DNA of 64,000 nucleotides from Streptomyces sp. NBC_01476 (GCF_036227265.1 NZ_CP109446.1:7147001-7211000), one strand, 5' to 3'. Numbered from the stretch's first letter, positions 1 to 9,270 are shown. The notes: generated from the letters alone by a model not told the origin. Made by a program: numbers and translations.

Positions 1-466
1 TCGCCGCCTCTTCGAAGGAGATGCCGTACTTCTCGTTGAACGCCATGTTCTCGGCGGTCGGCTTGCTGGTGACGTGATTGGTGTAGGTCAGCGTGCCATC
101 GCCGTTGTCCTTGACGCTCAGGTCCCAGGTGACCTGGACGGTGGTCCACCCATGCGGGGTGTAGACGTCCGAGATCGACACCATGTGGCAGTGCTGCTTG
201 CTGATGATCTCGCCGACGTAGTGCTGGACGACCAGGCCGGTGCCGATCATCTCGACGTTGATCGACATCGGCTTGCCGTCGTCGGTCGTCGTGTAGCCGG
301 CCGCCTTGTGGTCGGGCGGCGCACAGCGCTGGTACTCCTTGTCGGGCAGGTTGAGCAGCCAGTCGCCGATGTCGACGGCGTCGAGCGGTGCGTGGATCGT
401 CGCGGTCACGACCGAGTCGGAGAGGACCTTGTCGGTCAGAACGGTGTTCTCAACGGTCTGTGTCAT
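1..466 (-). CDS. SRPBCC-like protein, 3' end beyond window
   Basis: The minus strand is open from an ATG at 466 to the window edge, giving about 155 residues without a stop; the C-terminus is not in the window. A purine-rich ribosome site (GGAAGAG) precedes the ATG. The N-terminal part (TATIHAPLDAVDIGDWLL) reads like the first beta strand and helix of an SRPBCC/polyketide-cyclase-like fold, followed by alternating strands around VEMIGTGLVVQHYVGEI and WTTVQVTWDLSV. No ligand or catalytic residue can be assigned. No signal peptide or membrane segment is visible. It is divergent from the LysR gene at 999, with about 530 bases between them, so it is a possible target of that regulator. The family call is a fold-level impression, not a recognised orthologue. 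Confidence 0.6.
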   Translation of the reverse strand, partial: MTQTVENTVLTDKVLSDSVVTATIHAPLDAVDIGDWLLNLPDKEYQRCAPPDHKAAGYTTTDDGKPMSINVEMIGTGLVVQHYVGEIISKQHCHMVSISDVYTPHGWTTVQVTWDLSVKDNGDGTLTYTNHVTSKPTAENMAFNEKYGISFEEAA

Positions 467-563
467 AGTCTCTTCCCTCATTCAAGGAGATACGCTCACG
501 TGCCGGCCGACACGGCACCGGTAATCCGAGCACCTGCGGGCGGTCAATGCGGGCTGAGCGATT

Positions 564-659
564 GTGAACGAAATGGAACCGTGTGTGGTGGGAGGCGTGC
601 CCGCCCGTCGCCCCCGTACGAAATACTCCCCTGCGGGGGCCTCCGTATTCTTCGTTCAC
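564..659. promoter_or_regulatory. Divergent intergenic region with a 9-bp inverted repeat
   Basis: The 532 bases between the SRPBCC-like gene (start 466, minus) and the LysR gene (start 999, plus) contain no convincing gene. GTGAACGAA at 564-572 has a perfect inverted copy TTCGTTCAC at 651-659. Repeats of this kind between divergent genes are often regulator sites, but the 78-base spacing is long for a single dimer and would need looping or two half sites. The rest of the stretch shows no clear sigma-factor hexamers. Confidence 0.3.
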
Positions 660-998
660 GATACTACGGATCATCGCGGTCCGCAGAGATGGATCCGCTC
701 GACGGGGGTCCGTGATGTGATTTCCGGCCGCCGGATTTCCGGGGGTTCGGGAGCGCGGCCGATTCCATGCGCAATTCCCATGACTCTGATTGATTTCCTT
801 GATGAGAGTTCGGAATGCCGGCCGCCCGCGAGTGCCGGGCCGGCGGGTGCCCGCCCGCGCACTACAATCACCGGTGGCATACCGATCGCCCCGCCGATCC
901 CTTCAGCGGCGATTGCGTGATCCGTACGTCGGCGAGTGGATAGAGAATCCCACTGGCAGACATAGACGAAGCCGATAGCAGAAATACGGTACCTTCCT

Positions 999-1916
999 GT
1001 GGAACTACGCTCGCTCGAAATCTTCGTTGCCGTCGCGGAGGAGAACTCGTTCACGAGAGCCGCCGAACGCTGCCGAGTTTCGCAGCCCACCGTTTCGCAC
1101 CACATCTCCGGCCTGGAGAAGGAGGTCGGGGAACCGCTCTTCGACCGCGACCGCCGCACCGTGTCCCTCTCCGACGGCGGACACACCCTGCTCCCGTACG
1201 CCCGCGCGTGCCTGGCATCCGCCAGGGACGCGGGCGAAGCCTTCGCCAACCGCTCGCGGGCGATTGCCGGAGCGCTCAACCTCGGTACGGTGGAGGGCGT
1301 CGAATGGAGCCCGCTCCCCGGAGTGCTGCGGCAGTTCCACGACCGGCACCCGGCCGTCCGCGTGCGGCTGCAGTCCGGCACCACCGCCCCGCTGCTCGCC
1401 CAGGTCGCCCAGGGCCAGCTGGACGCGGCCATCACCGCCCGGCCCCTGGACGACCTCCCGCACGGTCTGCTCAGCAAGGTGATCCTCGCCGACGAGATCA
1501 TGGCCCTGGTCGGCCGGGACACGCAGGCGGCCGGCGAAGGACTCCTCGACCTCGCGCAGGTCGTCGACGAGCGCCTGATCACCTACGACGAGAGCAGCGG
1601 GCTGCAGGCGATCATCCGCCGCGCCTTCGGACGCTCCGGCAGGGAACTGCGTCCGGCCTTCTCCACCAACGACGTTCCGCTCCAGGTGGCGCTCGCCGAA
1701 GCCGGTATCGGGGTGGCGCTCTCCGCCGGCTCCGACCCGGCCGTCATCAGCGCCGCCGGGGTCGTCCCCCTGCGGCTGGACCCGCCGATCGTCTACGAGA
1801 AGATCATGGTCTGGCAGGACCGGCCGCTGCCCTCACCCCTCGGCGCGTTCATGGCCGTGTGGGACGAGCTGGCCTCCGACGAGACCTGGACGGCACCGTC
1901 CCCGCGCACCTCCTGA
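999..1916 (+). CDS. LysR family transcriptional regulator
   Basis: A protein of 305 residues, the standard LysR length. Residues 1-60 form the winged helix-turn-helix (LRSLEIFVAVAEENSFTRAAE, then SQPTVSHHISGLEKEVGEPLF), and residues about 90-295 form the periplasmic-binding-like effector domain. The GTG start at 999 gives the canonical MELRSLEIFV opening; an ATG is not available nearby. LysR proteins usually activate a divergent gene in response to a small molecule, so the SRPBCC-like gene across the 530-base gap is the first candidate target. The MIP channel gene downstream on the same strand is 260 bases away and less likely to be cotranscribed. The effector is not predictable from sequence. 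Confidence 0.93.
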   Translation: MELRSLEIFVAVAEENSFTRAAERCRVSQPTVSHHISGLEKEVGEPLFDRDRRTVSLSDGGHTLLPYARACLASARDAGEAFANRSRAIAGALNLGTVEGVEWSPLPGVLRQFHDRHPAVRVRLQSGTTAPLLAQVAQGQLDAAITARPLDDLPHGLLSKVILADEIMALVGRDTQAAGEGLLDLAQVVDERLITYDESSGLQAIIRRAFGRSGRELRPAFSTNDVPLQVALAEAGIGVALSAGSDPAVISAAGVVPLRLDPPIVYEKIMVWQDRPLPSPLGAFMAVWDELASDETWTAPSPRTS

Positions 1917-2175
1917 CAACCCCACCGGCGCCGCGGGGGACCGGAACGGGCCGGCCGGAACGCCTGGTGGCGTGCGGGAGTACCCGATTGGAGCTGTGGT
2001 CAATGGCGTAGGCGCATGCGTCCCTGGGCGACGATGGGGCGGCTACGCGCGCGGGCTCATCGCGGTGTGGGCCGGGCGACGGCGGTTGTGGCGCAAGGAG
2101 TGGGGCGATGAGTGGCGATGGCCGGGCCGCCGGCGGCGTAAGCGCGTGCCCGGGAGGCCGGCGGACGGTGGAGTC

Positions 2176-3000
2176 ATGGCGGTGACCGTGGCAGGTGCGG
2201 GGGAGGGCTATCCCCTGGAGCCGCTGCCCCTGACGCGTGCGGTCGACGAGTTCGCGCTGACCACGGTGCTGCTCTTCGTGGTGGTCACGGCCGTCCGCGG
2301 GTTGCTCGCACCGTCCTCCCCGCTCGCCATCTCCGACCTGGACACAGCCCTCGGCGTCGTCGGGATTGTCGCCGGCGCCACTCTGACCGCGCTGATCTTC
2401 TCCCCGCCGGGCCGCAGGAGTGGTGCGCACATGAACCCCGCCGTGACCGTCGCGCTGTGGCTGATGGACGTCTTCCCCGGCCGGAGCGTCCTGCCGTACG
2501 TCATGGCCCAACTCGCCGGATCCGTTGCCGGAACGGCCCTCGCGCGCTGGGTGTGGGGCCATCAGGTCGCCGTGGTGGACTACTCGGCGGTGCGTCCGGC
2601 CCCCTCCTGGCGACAGGCCGCCGTCTTCCTCAGCGAAACGGGCTGCCTGATCGGCGTGGTGCTGCTCGTCGGCTTCTTCCTGGCCAACCCGAAGCACGCC
2701 GCGGTGCTCCCCTGGGCCCTCGGCATCGCCGTGGGCCTGATCATCGCCTTCCTCGGCCCGCTCAGCGGCGGATCGGCCAACCCGGCCCGGCAGTTCGGCC
2801 CCGCCGTACTCTCCGGCAGGACCCGCTACCTGTGGATCTATCTCGTGGCGCCGATCCTGGGCGCGGTCCTGGGCGCCTCGGTCCATCATCTGCTCATCCG
2901 GCGCTTCAACACCCACCGGCCGCTGACCTACAAACTCGCCGGCGCGGGCCGGCACGACAACGCGCCGCCCGCGGACCGTGCCGGGCGCGGAAGCGCCTGA
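2176..3000 (+). CDS. MIP/aquaporin family channel
   Basis: About 274 residues with the hallmark of the major intrinsic protein family, two NPA boxes: HMNPAVTVAL in the first half and SANPARQFGP in the second. Each sits in a half-helix between hydrophobic transmembrane spans, giving the expected six membrane segments. Such channels pass water, glycerol or other small neutral solutes across the cytoplasmic membrane. The reading frame is open further upstream, but that part is arginine- and glycine-rich and unlike the family, so the ATG at 2176 is chosen. There is no obvious partner gene; the next gene is convergent. Selectivity (water or glycerol) cannot be set without modelling the constriction residues. 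Confidence 0.88.
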   Translation: MAVTVAGAGEGYPLEPLPLTRAVDEFALTTVLLFVVVTAVRGLLAPSSPLAISDLDTALGVVGIVAGATLTALIFSPPGRRSGAHMNPAVTVALWLMDVFPGRSVLPYVMAQLAGSVAGTALARWVWGHQVAVVDYSAVRPAPSWRQAAVFLSETGCLIGVVLLVGFFLANPKHAAVLPWALGIAVGLIIAFLGPLSGGSANPARQFGPAVLSGRTRYLWIYLVAPILGAVLGASVHHLLIRRFNTHRPLTYKLAGAGRHDNAPPADRAGRGSA

Positions 3001-3038
3001 CGCGAACGACAGGGTGCCGCATACCTGTGCGCAGCGCC

Positions 3039-4052
3039 CTACGCGGTCTTGGGGTGCGGGTTGCCGAGGTACGGAAACGCGTCCAGAAAGTCGGTGTGGG
3101 GCGTGAGCCCGGTGGGAGGGATGTCGCCTTTCGAGAGAAACGCGAGGCGGTGGTTGATGACGTCGTCGGTGAAGACGCGGCCGTTCGGATACCGGGCCGG
3201 CTTCGCGGGGTCGAAGACCAGCATGTCGGGCAGGACGGCGTCGGCGTCGATCGCCGCGAGCGCCTCTTCCCGTGTGTAGTTTCCGGTGTGCCCCATGAGG
3301 TGGACGAACTGATCGGTCCACCGCTCACGATCGTTCACCGGCTCGCCGGCGTTGTACTCCTCCTTCGTCTCGTCGGTATTGAAGAAGCTGCTGACGGAAG
3401 GGTGGCCCGCGCGGTCGACATGGAGGAGCCGGCCGTCCTCCCGGAGACTGCACCGGCCCCAGACGCGAATCCCGGGGTCGGCCCCGAGTTCACTCGTCGG
3501 CAGTTCCACGACCGTCGAGAAGACGTTGGCCTCCGTGTTCGAGTCCACGCCGGTCCACGGTGACCTGCCACCGAGGTGAGGCGCGGTGAAGTTCCGGCCG
3601 CCGCTGGTGTCGAAGAGCTTCTGGACCCCGTCGAAGTCGAAGAAGAAGGCGTCGCTGCGACTGCCGGCGAAGAAGGTGTAGGGGCCGGAGTCGACGCGTT
3701 TCGCCATGGTGCCGAACGAGACCTCGGCGTCCGTGACGACCTTCTCGCCGACGGCTTCGGGCGAGCGGGCCTCATCGCCACGCGCGATGAAGACACTGAA
3801 GGTCTGACGGCCGTCCTGCGGTGGCGAGAAGACGTAACTGATCGCGATCTCGGTGAGACCGTCACCGTCGTTGTCGATGTTGAGACGGTAGATGGCGTCC
3901 GGGTGCAGAGCGTCGGCGTTCGGGTTCGCGTTGAGGATGAGCACGGTCCGCGCGGGGTCGGCCGGGGCCTGAAACGCGTAGAGGTCACAGAGGTCGAGCC
4001 TTTGGTCCCCGAGCGGTGCGCCAAGGCTGAGACCGGTGAAGTGGTTCGACAT
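3039..4052 (-). CDS. DUF4331 family protein (first of two in window)
   Basis: A 337-residue protein of the DUF4331 family. It opens MSNHFTGLSLGAPLGDQRLD and continues through DLYAFQAP and VLILNANPNAD, the family's typical opening strands, with later aspartate-rich stretches (NIDNDGDGLTEI). No signal peptide or membrane span is evident. The ATG at 4052 follows a GGAAAT element at good spacing; the frame stays open upstream but loses family similarity. DUF4331 has no established biochemical role. A second, diverged member lies at 55219-56250. The gene stands alone between the convergent MIP gene and a degraded region. Confidence 0.87.
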   Translation of the reverse strand: MSNHFTGLSLGAPLGDQRLDLCDLYAFQAPADPARTVLILNANPNADALHPDAIYRLNIDNDGDGLTEIAISYVFSPPQDGRQTFSVFIARGDEARSPEAVGEKVVTDAEVSFGTMAKRVDSGPYTFFAGSRSDAFFFDFDGVQKLFDTSGGRNFTAPHLGGRSPWTGVDSNTEANVFSTVVELPTSELGADPGIRVWGRCSLREDGRLLHVDRAGHPSVSSFFNTDETKEEYNAGEPVNDRERWTDQFVHLMGHTGNYTREEALAAIDADAVLPDMLVFDPAKPARYPNGRVFTDDVINHRLAFLSKGDIPPTGLTPHTDFLDAFPYLGNPHPKTA

Positions 4053-4234
4053 CCTGGATTTCCTTTCGCCGGTGACGGGCCGATCGCCAGGCGGAGACGG
4101 CGTCAAGGGATGTGAGACCGGGGGAAACGCGGGCGACCCGCCCATACCGAAAGGGACCATCGCACATGATTCGGACAGTGAATCACGGAAGGAGTCAGGA
4201 ACGCCGGATGCACGGCGGAGGGATGTGTCGGCGA

Positions 4235-4410
4235 CGTGCAGCGGTACGGCCGTGCTCTGCTTCGCCGACCATGAGGGGTCCCTGCTGGTCGGCGCAGCCC
4301 GCCGCGCGGGCCTCGACGTCCCCGGCGACCTGGTCGGTGATCGGGGCGAGCGCCGCGACGTCGTACGGATCGGCGAGGCCACACGGTGGGCGCCCAGGGT
4401 CGCCGAGATG
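4235..4410 (+). pseudogene. LacI-family C-terminal remnant
   Basis: A short plus-strand stretch encodes TAVLCFADHEGSLLVGAA followed by RRAGLDVPGDL, which matches the effector-domain helix of LacI/GalR regulators that ends with the VPEDVSVVGFDD signature. The expected continuation (VIGASAATSYGSARP) appears in another frame, consistent with a frameshifted relic. No helix-turn-helix is present nearby. The remainder of 4053-4558 shows no other gene. The match is short and made by eye. Confidence 0.35.
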
Positions 4411-4558
4411 TGCCCGGTGCGCACCGCGCAGAGTGCGGCCCCGTCGGTCGACGGCTGGCCGGCGCCGGTGAGCGGATTGCGCTGGCTGCCCCCTCTGGCT
4501 TCGGACGCGTCGTCCGCCGCCCGCGTCACCGGGTCAAGCCGGGGCACCAGCGGGGGGC

Positions 4559-5869
4559 TCAGCGCAGGAAGCCCTCGTAGTTGTGCTGCTGGAGCTGGCT
4601 CTCCAGCTGCTTCACCGTTTCCAGCCCGACGCCGACGATGATCAGGATGCTGGTCCCGCTCAGCTGGTTGGAACCGCTGTAACTCGCCAGCGCGACAGTC
4701 GGCGCGAGCGCGATCAGGCCCAGGTACAGCGAGCCCGGCCAGGTGATCCGGTTGAGCACATGGCTCAGGTACTCCGCGGTGGGCCGGCCGGCCCGGATGC
4801 CGGGGATGAACCCGCCGTACTTCTTCATGTTGTCCGCGACGTCCTCGGCGTTGAACGAGATCGATACGTAGAAGAAGGCGAAGAACACGATCAGCAGGAA
4901 ATAGGCCGCCACATAGTAAGGATGGTCGCCCTTGACGAAATTGCGTTCGATCCAGGTCTTCCAGCCGGAGGTGGAACTGGAGAACTGGGCGATGAGCGCC
5001 GGGATGTACAGCAGCGACGAGGCGAAGATGACCGGGATGACACCCGCCTGGTTGACTTTCAGCGGAATGTACGTGGAGGCGCCGCCGTACGACTTCCGCC
5101 CGATCACCCGCTTCGCGTACTGCACCGGAATGCGGCGCTGGGCCTGTTCCACGAAGACGACAAGCCCCACCATGACGAACCCGATCAGGACGACACTGCC
5201 GAGGTTCACCCAGCCGTCGGCCAGGGTGCCGCTCTGCTTGATCGACCAGAGCGCCCCCGGAAAACTGGCGGCGACGGAGATGAACACCAGCATCGACATG
5301 CCGTTCCCGATGCCGCGGTCGGTGATCAGCTCGCCCAGCCACATCACGCAGGTGGTGCCCGCGGCCAGCGTGATCACCATCGTGGCCGTGATGAAGACCG
5401 CGTGGTCCGGCACGATCTGGGAGCCCACCGGGCAGGTGCTGAACAAGGTGCCGCTGCGGACGGTCGCCACCAGGCCGGTGCCCTGCAGGATCGCGAGGGC
5501 GACGGTCAGATAACGGGTGTACTGGGTGATCTTCGAGGTGCCGGCCTGACCCTCCTTCTTCAGCGCCTCCAGCCGCGGGATGACCACGGTCAGCAGCTGA
5601 AGGATGATGCTGGCCGTGATGTACGGCAGAATGCCCAGCGCGAAGATCGTGATCTGCAGCAGTGCGCCGCCACTGAAAAGGTTCAGCAGGCCGAACAGGC
5701 TGCTGTTCCCGGACCGTGCCAGGTCGACGCACGTCTGGACGTTCTGGTAATCCACGCCGGGAATCGGGACGTGCGCCCCGATGCGGTACAGGACGATGAT
5801 GCCGAGCGTGAAGAGCAGCTTCTTCCGCAAGTCGGGCGTCCTGAACGCCCGGGCGAACGCGGTGAGCAC
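4559..5869 (-). CDS. secY: Preprotein translocase subunit SecY, stand-alone copy
   Basis: A 436-residue polytopic membrane protein with clear SecY features: the N-terminal RTPDLRKKLLFTLGIIVLYR, the plug/TM2 region (GLLNLFSGGALLQITIFALG), ASIILQLL, cytoplasmic loops with KVNQAGVIPVIFASSLL, and the C-terminal GTSILIIVGVGLETVKQLES. Ten transmembrane spans are expected. The GTG at 5869 is preceded by a perfect AAGGAGG, which fixes the start. SecY forms the Sec channel with SecE and SecG. The housekeeping gene normally lies in the ribosomal spc operon between rplO and adk; here there are no ribosomal genes, so this is probably a paralogue, perhaps for a special secretion state or a backup. All core segments look intact. 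Confidence 0.9.
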   Translation of the reverse strand: MLTAFARAFRTPDLRKKLLFTLGIIVLYRIGAHVPIPGVDYQNVQTCVDLARSGNSSLFGLLNLFSGGALLQITIFALGILPYITASIILQLLTVVIPRLEALKKEGQAGTSKITQYTRYLTVALAILQGTGLVATVRSGTLFSTCPVGSQIVPDHAVFITATMVITLAAGTTCVMWLGELITDRGIGNGMSMLVFISVAASFPGALWSIKQSGTLADGWVNLGSVVLIGFVMVGLVVFVEQAQRRIPVQYAKRVIGRKSYGGASTYIPLKVNQAGVIPVIFASSLLYIPALIAQFSSSTSGWKTWIERNFVKGDHPYYVAAYFLLIVFFAFFYVSISFNAEDVADNMKKYGGFIPGIRAGRPTAEYLSHVLNRITWPGSLYLGLIALAPTVALASYSGSNQLSGTSILIIVGVGLETVKQLESQLQQHNYEGFLR

Positions 5870-6182
5870 GGTGCCTCCTTCGCCCCCACGTCTGAGAAAC
5901 CGCGACGCCGCGGTTGTTCGCCGAAGACCGGTGGCCGGCCGCTGACGTGGATGCGCTCCCCGAGCGTATTCAGCGCGGAGGGCACGTTCCAGGAATTTGA
6001 TCTTACCGAATGATGACGACCGCAGAAGCAATTCCGAATCGGCGTGCCGCGGCCGAAAACTCCCGGGCCGCGGCACGGGTCAGGCTCCGGGGCGCCGAGT
6101 TGACAGGGTTTCACCGGGGCCTCGATGATGGGCCGCTTCGTCCGGGGGGTCCGGCCGTTCAGCATTCCGGTGGGGGAGACTC

Positions 6183-6887
6183 ATGTTCGCCAGGTACGGC
6201 GTGGCAGCGGCGGGCGCGGCTGCCACGGTCATGATGGTCGGCGGTACCGCCTTCGCGGCCGGCGCGGACGCCCGCGCGGCGGCCGGCCCGGCCATCGGGG
6301 ACTTCGTCGTCGCCCCAAGGGCGGTCTGCGACACCGGCACCGGCGCCGCGAAGGCGGCCATCACCGTCACGGACAAGGACGCTTCCGGGACCCCCGCGGA
6401 CATCAGCGTACGGATCCGGCTGGCCAGCGGTTACGACAGCGGCGGGGATCTGGCCACCGCGCACGTCACCCACCCCACCGCCGCGGGCACGACCGTCAGG
6501 CTCCTGGTGGACTGGAAGCCGGGCTACCAGTGGAACGTCCGGGTCACGGCCGGCGACCTCAGCGACGCACTGACGAGCACGCTGCCGATCTCCGACGACA
6601 CCCCGTGCGTGGTGCCCACGTCGGCCGGTCCGTCGGCGAGCGCCTCCACGAGCGCGGGGGCCGGCGGTTCCTCCTCCTCGTCCGCCACCCCCTCCGTCCC
6701 GCTGGACGCGCCGTCCACCGGCCCGGCCGCCGCTGTCTCACCCGTGGCGGCGTCCGGCGGGTCCGGCCTCGCCGAGACCGGCGGCGGCAGCGACACCGGG
6801 CTCATCGCGGGTGCGGCCGCCGTGGTCATCGCCGGGGGTTGCGGCACGCTGATCGCGGTGCGCCGTCGCACCTCGGCCCGCCACTGA
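6183..6887 (+). CDS. Sortase-anchored secreted protein (LAETG)
   Basis: A 234-residue protein with an N-terminal signal peptide (MFARYGVAAAGAAATVMMVG, cleavage probably near AFAAG), an extracellular beta-rich domain of about 110 residues, a Ser/Ala/Pro-rich linker (residues about 145-195), and a C-terminal sorting signal: LAETGGG, a hydrophobic helix and a positively charged RRRTSARH tail. LAxTG is the motif used by class E sortases in Streptomyces, so the protein is probably linked to peptidoglycan. The ATG follows GGGGGAG at 7 bases. The extracellular domain is not recognised. No sortase gene is adjacent. Confidence 0.8.
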   Translation: MFARYGVAAAGAAATVMMVGGTAFAAGADARAAAGPAIGDFVVAPRAVCDTGTGAAKAAITVTDKDASGTPADISVRIRLASGYDSGGDLATAHVTHPTAAGTTVRLLVDWKPGYQWNVRVTAGDLSDALTSTLPISDDTPCVVPTSAGPSASASTSAGAGGSSSSSATPSVPLDAPSTGPAAAVSPVAASGGSGLAETGGGSDTGLIAGAAAVVIAGGCGTLIAVRRRTSARH

Positions 6888-7010
6888 CGTCCGCCCCGGC
6901 TCCCTTGCTCCTCCGGCTGCCGTACGCCCGACTCGCGCGGGGGCCCGGTTCCGCCCGCCGGGGGTGACGGCCGGCGGGCGGTGACGACGACCGTGCCGGG
7001 CCCGGCCGGG

Positions 7011-7367
7011 TCACGAGGGCCCGTGGTGGGCCAGGCCCAGGGCCAGGACGGCCACCGCGGTGGAGAGGAACACGAGCCCGCCCACGATGTCCCGGGAGCC
7101 CACCCGCAGGTGGGCGGCGATCGCGCCGATGAAGTACAGGACGAGGCCGGAAGCGGCGAGGGTGCCCAGGAGCGGCACGGCGAGCCCGGCCGCAAGCCCC
7201 ACGGTGCCCGCCGCGAGCAGCATGCCCAGCACCGGCACCCACTTCCGGGGCACGCCCTTCATGTCCGCCTGGGTCTTGGGGTATTCGTGGCCGATCAGGT
7301 AGGTGACAGCGGCGGCGCCGTTGAGGACCGCGCCGATGATGGTGACCGTGACGTAGGCGGCGAACAC
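7011..7367 (-). CDS. DoxX-like small membrane protein
   Basis: A 118-residue, four-span membrane protein (FAAYVTVTIIGAVLNGAAAV, VLGMLLAAGTVGLAAGL, TLAASGLVLYFIGAIAAHL, LVFLSTAVAVLALGL). Length, spacing of spans and the central VPLLGTLAA loop fit the DoxX/DoxX-like group. The GTG at 7367 follows GGAGA at the right distance; there is no in-frame ATG closer to the first membrane span. Some DoxX proteins support redox or respiratory complexes, but no partner is present here, so function stays open. It is convergent with the LAETG gene. Confidence 0.75.
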   Translation of the reverse strand: MFAAYVTVTIIGAVLNGAAAVTYLIGHEYPKTQADMKGVPRKWVPVLGMLLAAGTVGLAAGLAVPLLGTLAASGLVLYFIGAIAAHLRVGSRDIVGGLVFLSTAVAVLALGLAHHGPS

Positions 7368-7779
7368 GATTTCTCCGTTTCCGTACGGGGATGGTGTGTG
7401 CTGGGCGCCTCCGTGGCGGCAGACGGCTCTCCCGCATGACAAAACGGCGGCCCGATCTGTGACACCGGGCCGGCGGCCGGACCGCCCGGTGGTCCCGAAC
7501 CGACACCGTGCGGCCGGAGGCGGGGATGCGGTCGCCTCGTACGCCCGGGTCGGCCGGGGGTTGCGTACGGCCCCGCCCGAGTTCGCCCCCTGCGCCTGCC
7601 CACCTGCCCTGCCTGCTGCCTGCCTGCCTTCCTGCGTGCGCGGGCGAGCCCTATAGGCGCCCCGGCGCTGAGCCGGGTCCTCCGGCCGGAGGACCGGCCT
7701 TTCCGAGCCGGTCGAACGGTCCGCCCCTCCCATCGCGCAGTCGTCCCTTTCCGGTCCGCGCCGCGGAAGAGGGCGGCCC

Positions 7780-7808
7780 TTGACAGGTTTGGCTATTGCC
7801 CATAGCTT
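7780..7808 (+). promoter_or_regulatory. Promoter with palindrome before hydrolase-tetR operon
   Basis: TTGACA at 7780-7785 and TAGCTT at 7803-7808 are separated by 17 bases, a good housekeeping spacing. Inside and just after the spacer lies GCTAT-tgccc-ATAGC (7792-7806), a small palindrome overlapping the -10 element, where a repressor would block RNA polymerase. The TetR encoded second in the operon is the obvious candidate. The rest of 7368-7844 holds no convincing gene; 7590-7640 is a run of CTGC-rich simple sequence. Confidence 0.5.
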
Positions 7809-7844
7809 TTTGGCTAGAGGAATTAACCAGACCTGGAGGATGTC

Positions 7845-8681
7845 ATGACCGAGTCGCTCGCCGTCGACGGCGGCACCATCGCTTACGAGGTGGCCGGGTC
7901 CGGCCCGCTGATCGTTCTCGCGCACGGTCTGGGCGACAGCCGTGCCGCTTACCGCGCCGTGATTCCGCCGCTGGTGGCGGCGGGTTACCGGGTCGCCGCG
8001 GTGGATCTGCGCGGCTGTGGCGAGTCGAGCGTGGGCTGGGCGGACTGGAGCCAGCGGGCCGTGGCAGGTGACCTGCTCGCGGTGATCCGGCACCTGGGCG
8101 GCCCGGCGGTGCTGGTCGGCAACTCGATCTCCGGCGGGGCCGCGACCATCGCCGCGGCACAGGAGCCCTCGCTGATCAGCGGGGTTGTCGAGCTGGCACC
8201 CTTCACCCGCAAGCAGTCGGTCGGCCTCGGCGTCCTGCGGGTCAGGCGCGTCCGGCAGGGCATGCTGCGGCTGGCCGGCGCGGGGGTGTTCGGCAGCGTA
8301 CGGCTGTGGCGCTCGTACCTCGACGTGGCCTACCCCGGTGTGCGGCCCGCCGACTGGGACAATCGGCTCGGCCGCATCGACTCCCTGCTGCGCGAGCCGG
8401 GCCGGATGAAGGCCATGCGGGGCATGGTCCGCAGCTCCCCGGCCGACGCCGGTACGCGGCTCGGCCAGGTCCGCTGCCCGGTCCTGATCGTGATGGGCAC
8501 GCTCGACCCCGACTGGGCCGACCCGCACGCCGAGGGTTCGGGGATCGTCGAGGCCCTGCCGTCCGGCCTCGGTCGCCTTGAGATGATCGAGGGTGCCGGG
8601 CACTACCCGCACGACCAATTCCCCGACGAGGTGGTTTCGCTCATGCTCGCCTTCCTTCCCTCCGGCACCGCCCGTGCCTAG
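7845..8681 (+). CDS. Alpha/beta hydrolase
   Basis: A 278-residue alpha/beta-hydrolase-fold protein. The oxyanion-hole region HGLGDS lies near residue 28, the nucleophile elbow GNSISGG gives the catalytic serine at about residue 90, an acid is expected near MGTLDPDWAD (about residue 222), and the histidine in GAGHYPHD (about residue 252) completes the triad. It is a cytosolic enzyme, since no signal peptide is present. The ATG is preceded by GGAGG. It overlaps the following tetR by 8 bases, so the pair is translationally coupled and probably autoregulated from the promoter at 7780. Substrate unknown; esterases, lactonases and haloperoxidase-like enzymes share this layout. Confidence 0.88.
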   Translation: MTESLAVDGGTIAYEVAGSGPLIVLAHGLGDSRAAYRAVIPPLVAAGYRVAAVDLRGCGESSVGWADWSQRAVAGDLLAVIRHLGGPAVLVGNSISGGAATIAAAQEPSLISGVVELAPFTRKQSVGLGVLRVRRVRQGMLRLAGAGVFGSVRLWRSYLDVAYPGVRPADWDNRLGRIDSLLREPGRMKAMRGMVRSSPADAGTRLGQVRCPVLIVMGTLDPDWADPHAEGSGIVEALPSGLGRLEMIEGAGHYPHDQFPDEVVSLMLAFLPSGTARA

Positions 8682-9270
8682 GGCCGGGCTCAACACGGAC
8701 CGGGTGGTCGCCGAGGCGGCGGAGATGGCCGACGAGGTGGGGCTGAACCAGCTCACCCTGGCGGCACTCGCGGGCCGTCTGGGGGTGCGCCAGCCGTCGC
8801 TGTACAAGCACATCGACAGTCTCGGCGCACTCCAGCAGCGCGTCACCGTGCTGGCGAAGGGTGAACTCGCCGACGTGCTGGGCCGGGCCGCCATCGGCCG
8901 GGCCCGTGACGACGCGCTGGTCGCGGTGGCGCACGCCTACCGCGCCTGGGCGATGGACCATCCGGGCCGCTACCAGGCCGCCCAGCGGCCCCCGGTCCCC
9001 GGCGACGCCGACGACGAAGCGGTCAGCGCCCGGGCCATCCAGGTGCTGGTGGCGGTGATGGACGGCTACGGCCTCGACGGTGACGACGCCATCGACGCCA
9101 TCCGGGCCTTCCGGGCCGCCCTGCACGGATTCCTCTCCCTGGAGACCAGCGGCGCCTTCGCCCTCCCCGCCGGCATCGACCGCAGCTTCGACCGTCTCGT
9201 CCAGGCCGTGAAGGTGGCCCTGTCGAGCTGGAACGACGTCTCCGGATCCGGCCGCGGGACGCAGCCATGA
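8674..9270 (+). CDS. TetR/AcrR family regulator, WHG-type C-terminus
   Basis: A 198-residue TetR-family repressor. The helix-turn-helix spans about residues 20-50 (LTLAALAGRLGVRQPSLYKH). The C-terminal ligand domain contains ALVAVAHAYRAWAMDHPGRY and HGFLSLETSGAFALP, which resemble the WHG/TetR_C_33 group. The GTG at 8674 lies inside the end of the upstream hydrolase gene and gives the standard short N-terminus before the DNA-binding helix; longer versions of the frame would read through the hydrolase gene. It probably represses its own operon through the palindrome at 7792-7806. Confidence 0.87.
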   Translation: MPRAGLNTDRVVAEAAEMADEVGLNQLTLAALAGRLGVRQPSLYKHIDSLGALQQRVTVLAKGELADVLGRAAIGRARDDALVAVAHAYRAWAMDHPGRYQAAQRPPVPGDADDEAVSARAIQVLVAVMDGYGLDGDDAIDAIRAFRAALHGFLSLETSGAFALPAGIDRSFDRLVQAVKVALSSWNDVSGSGRGTQP

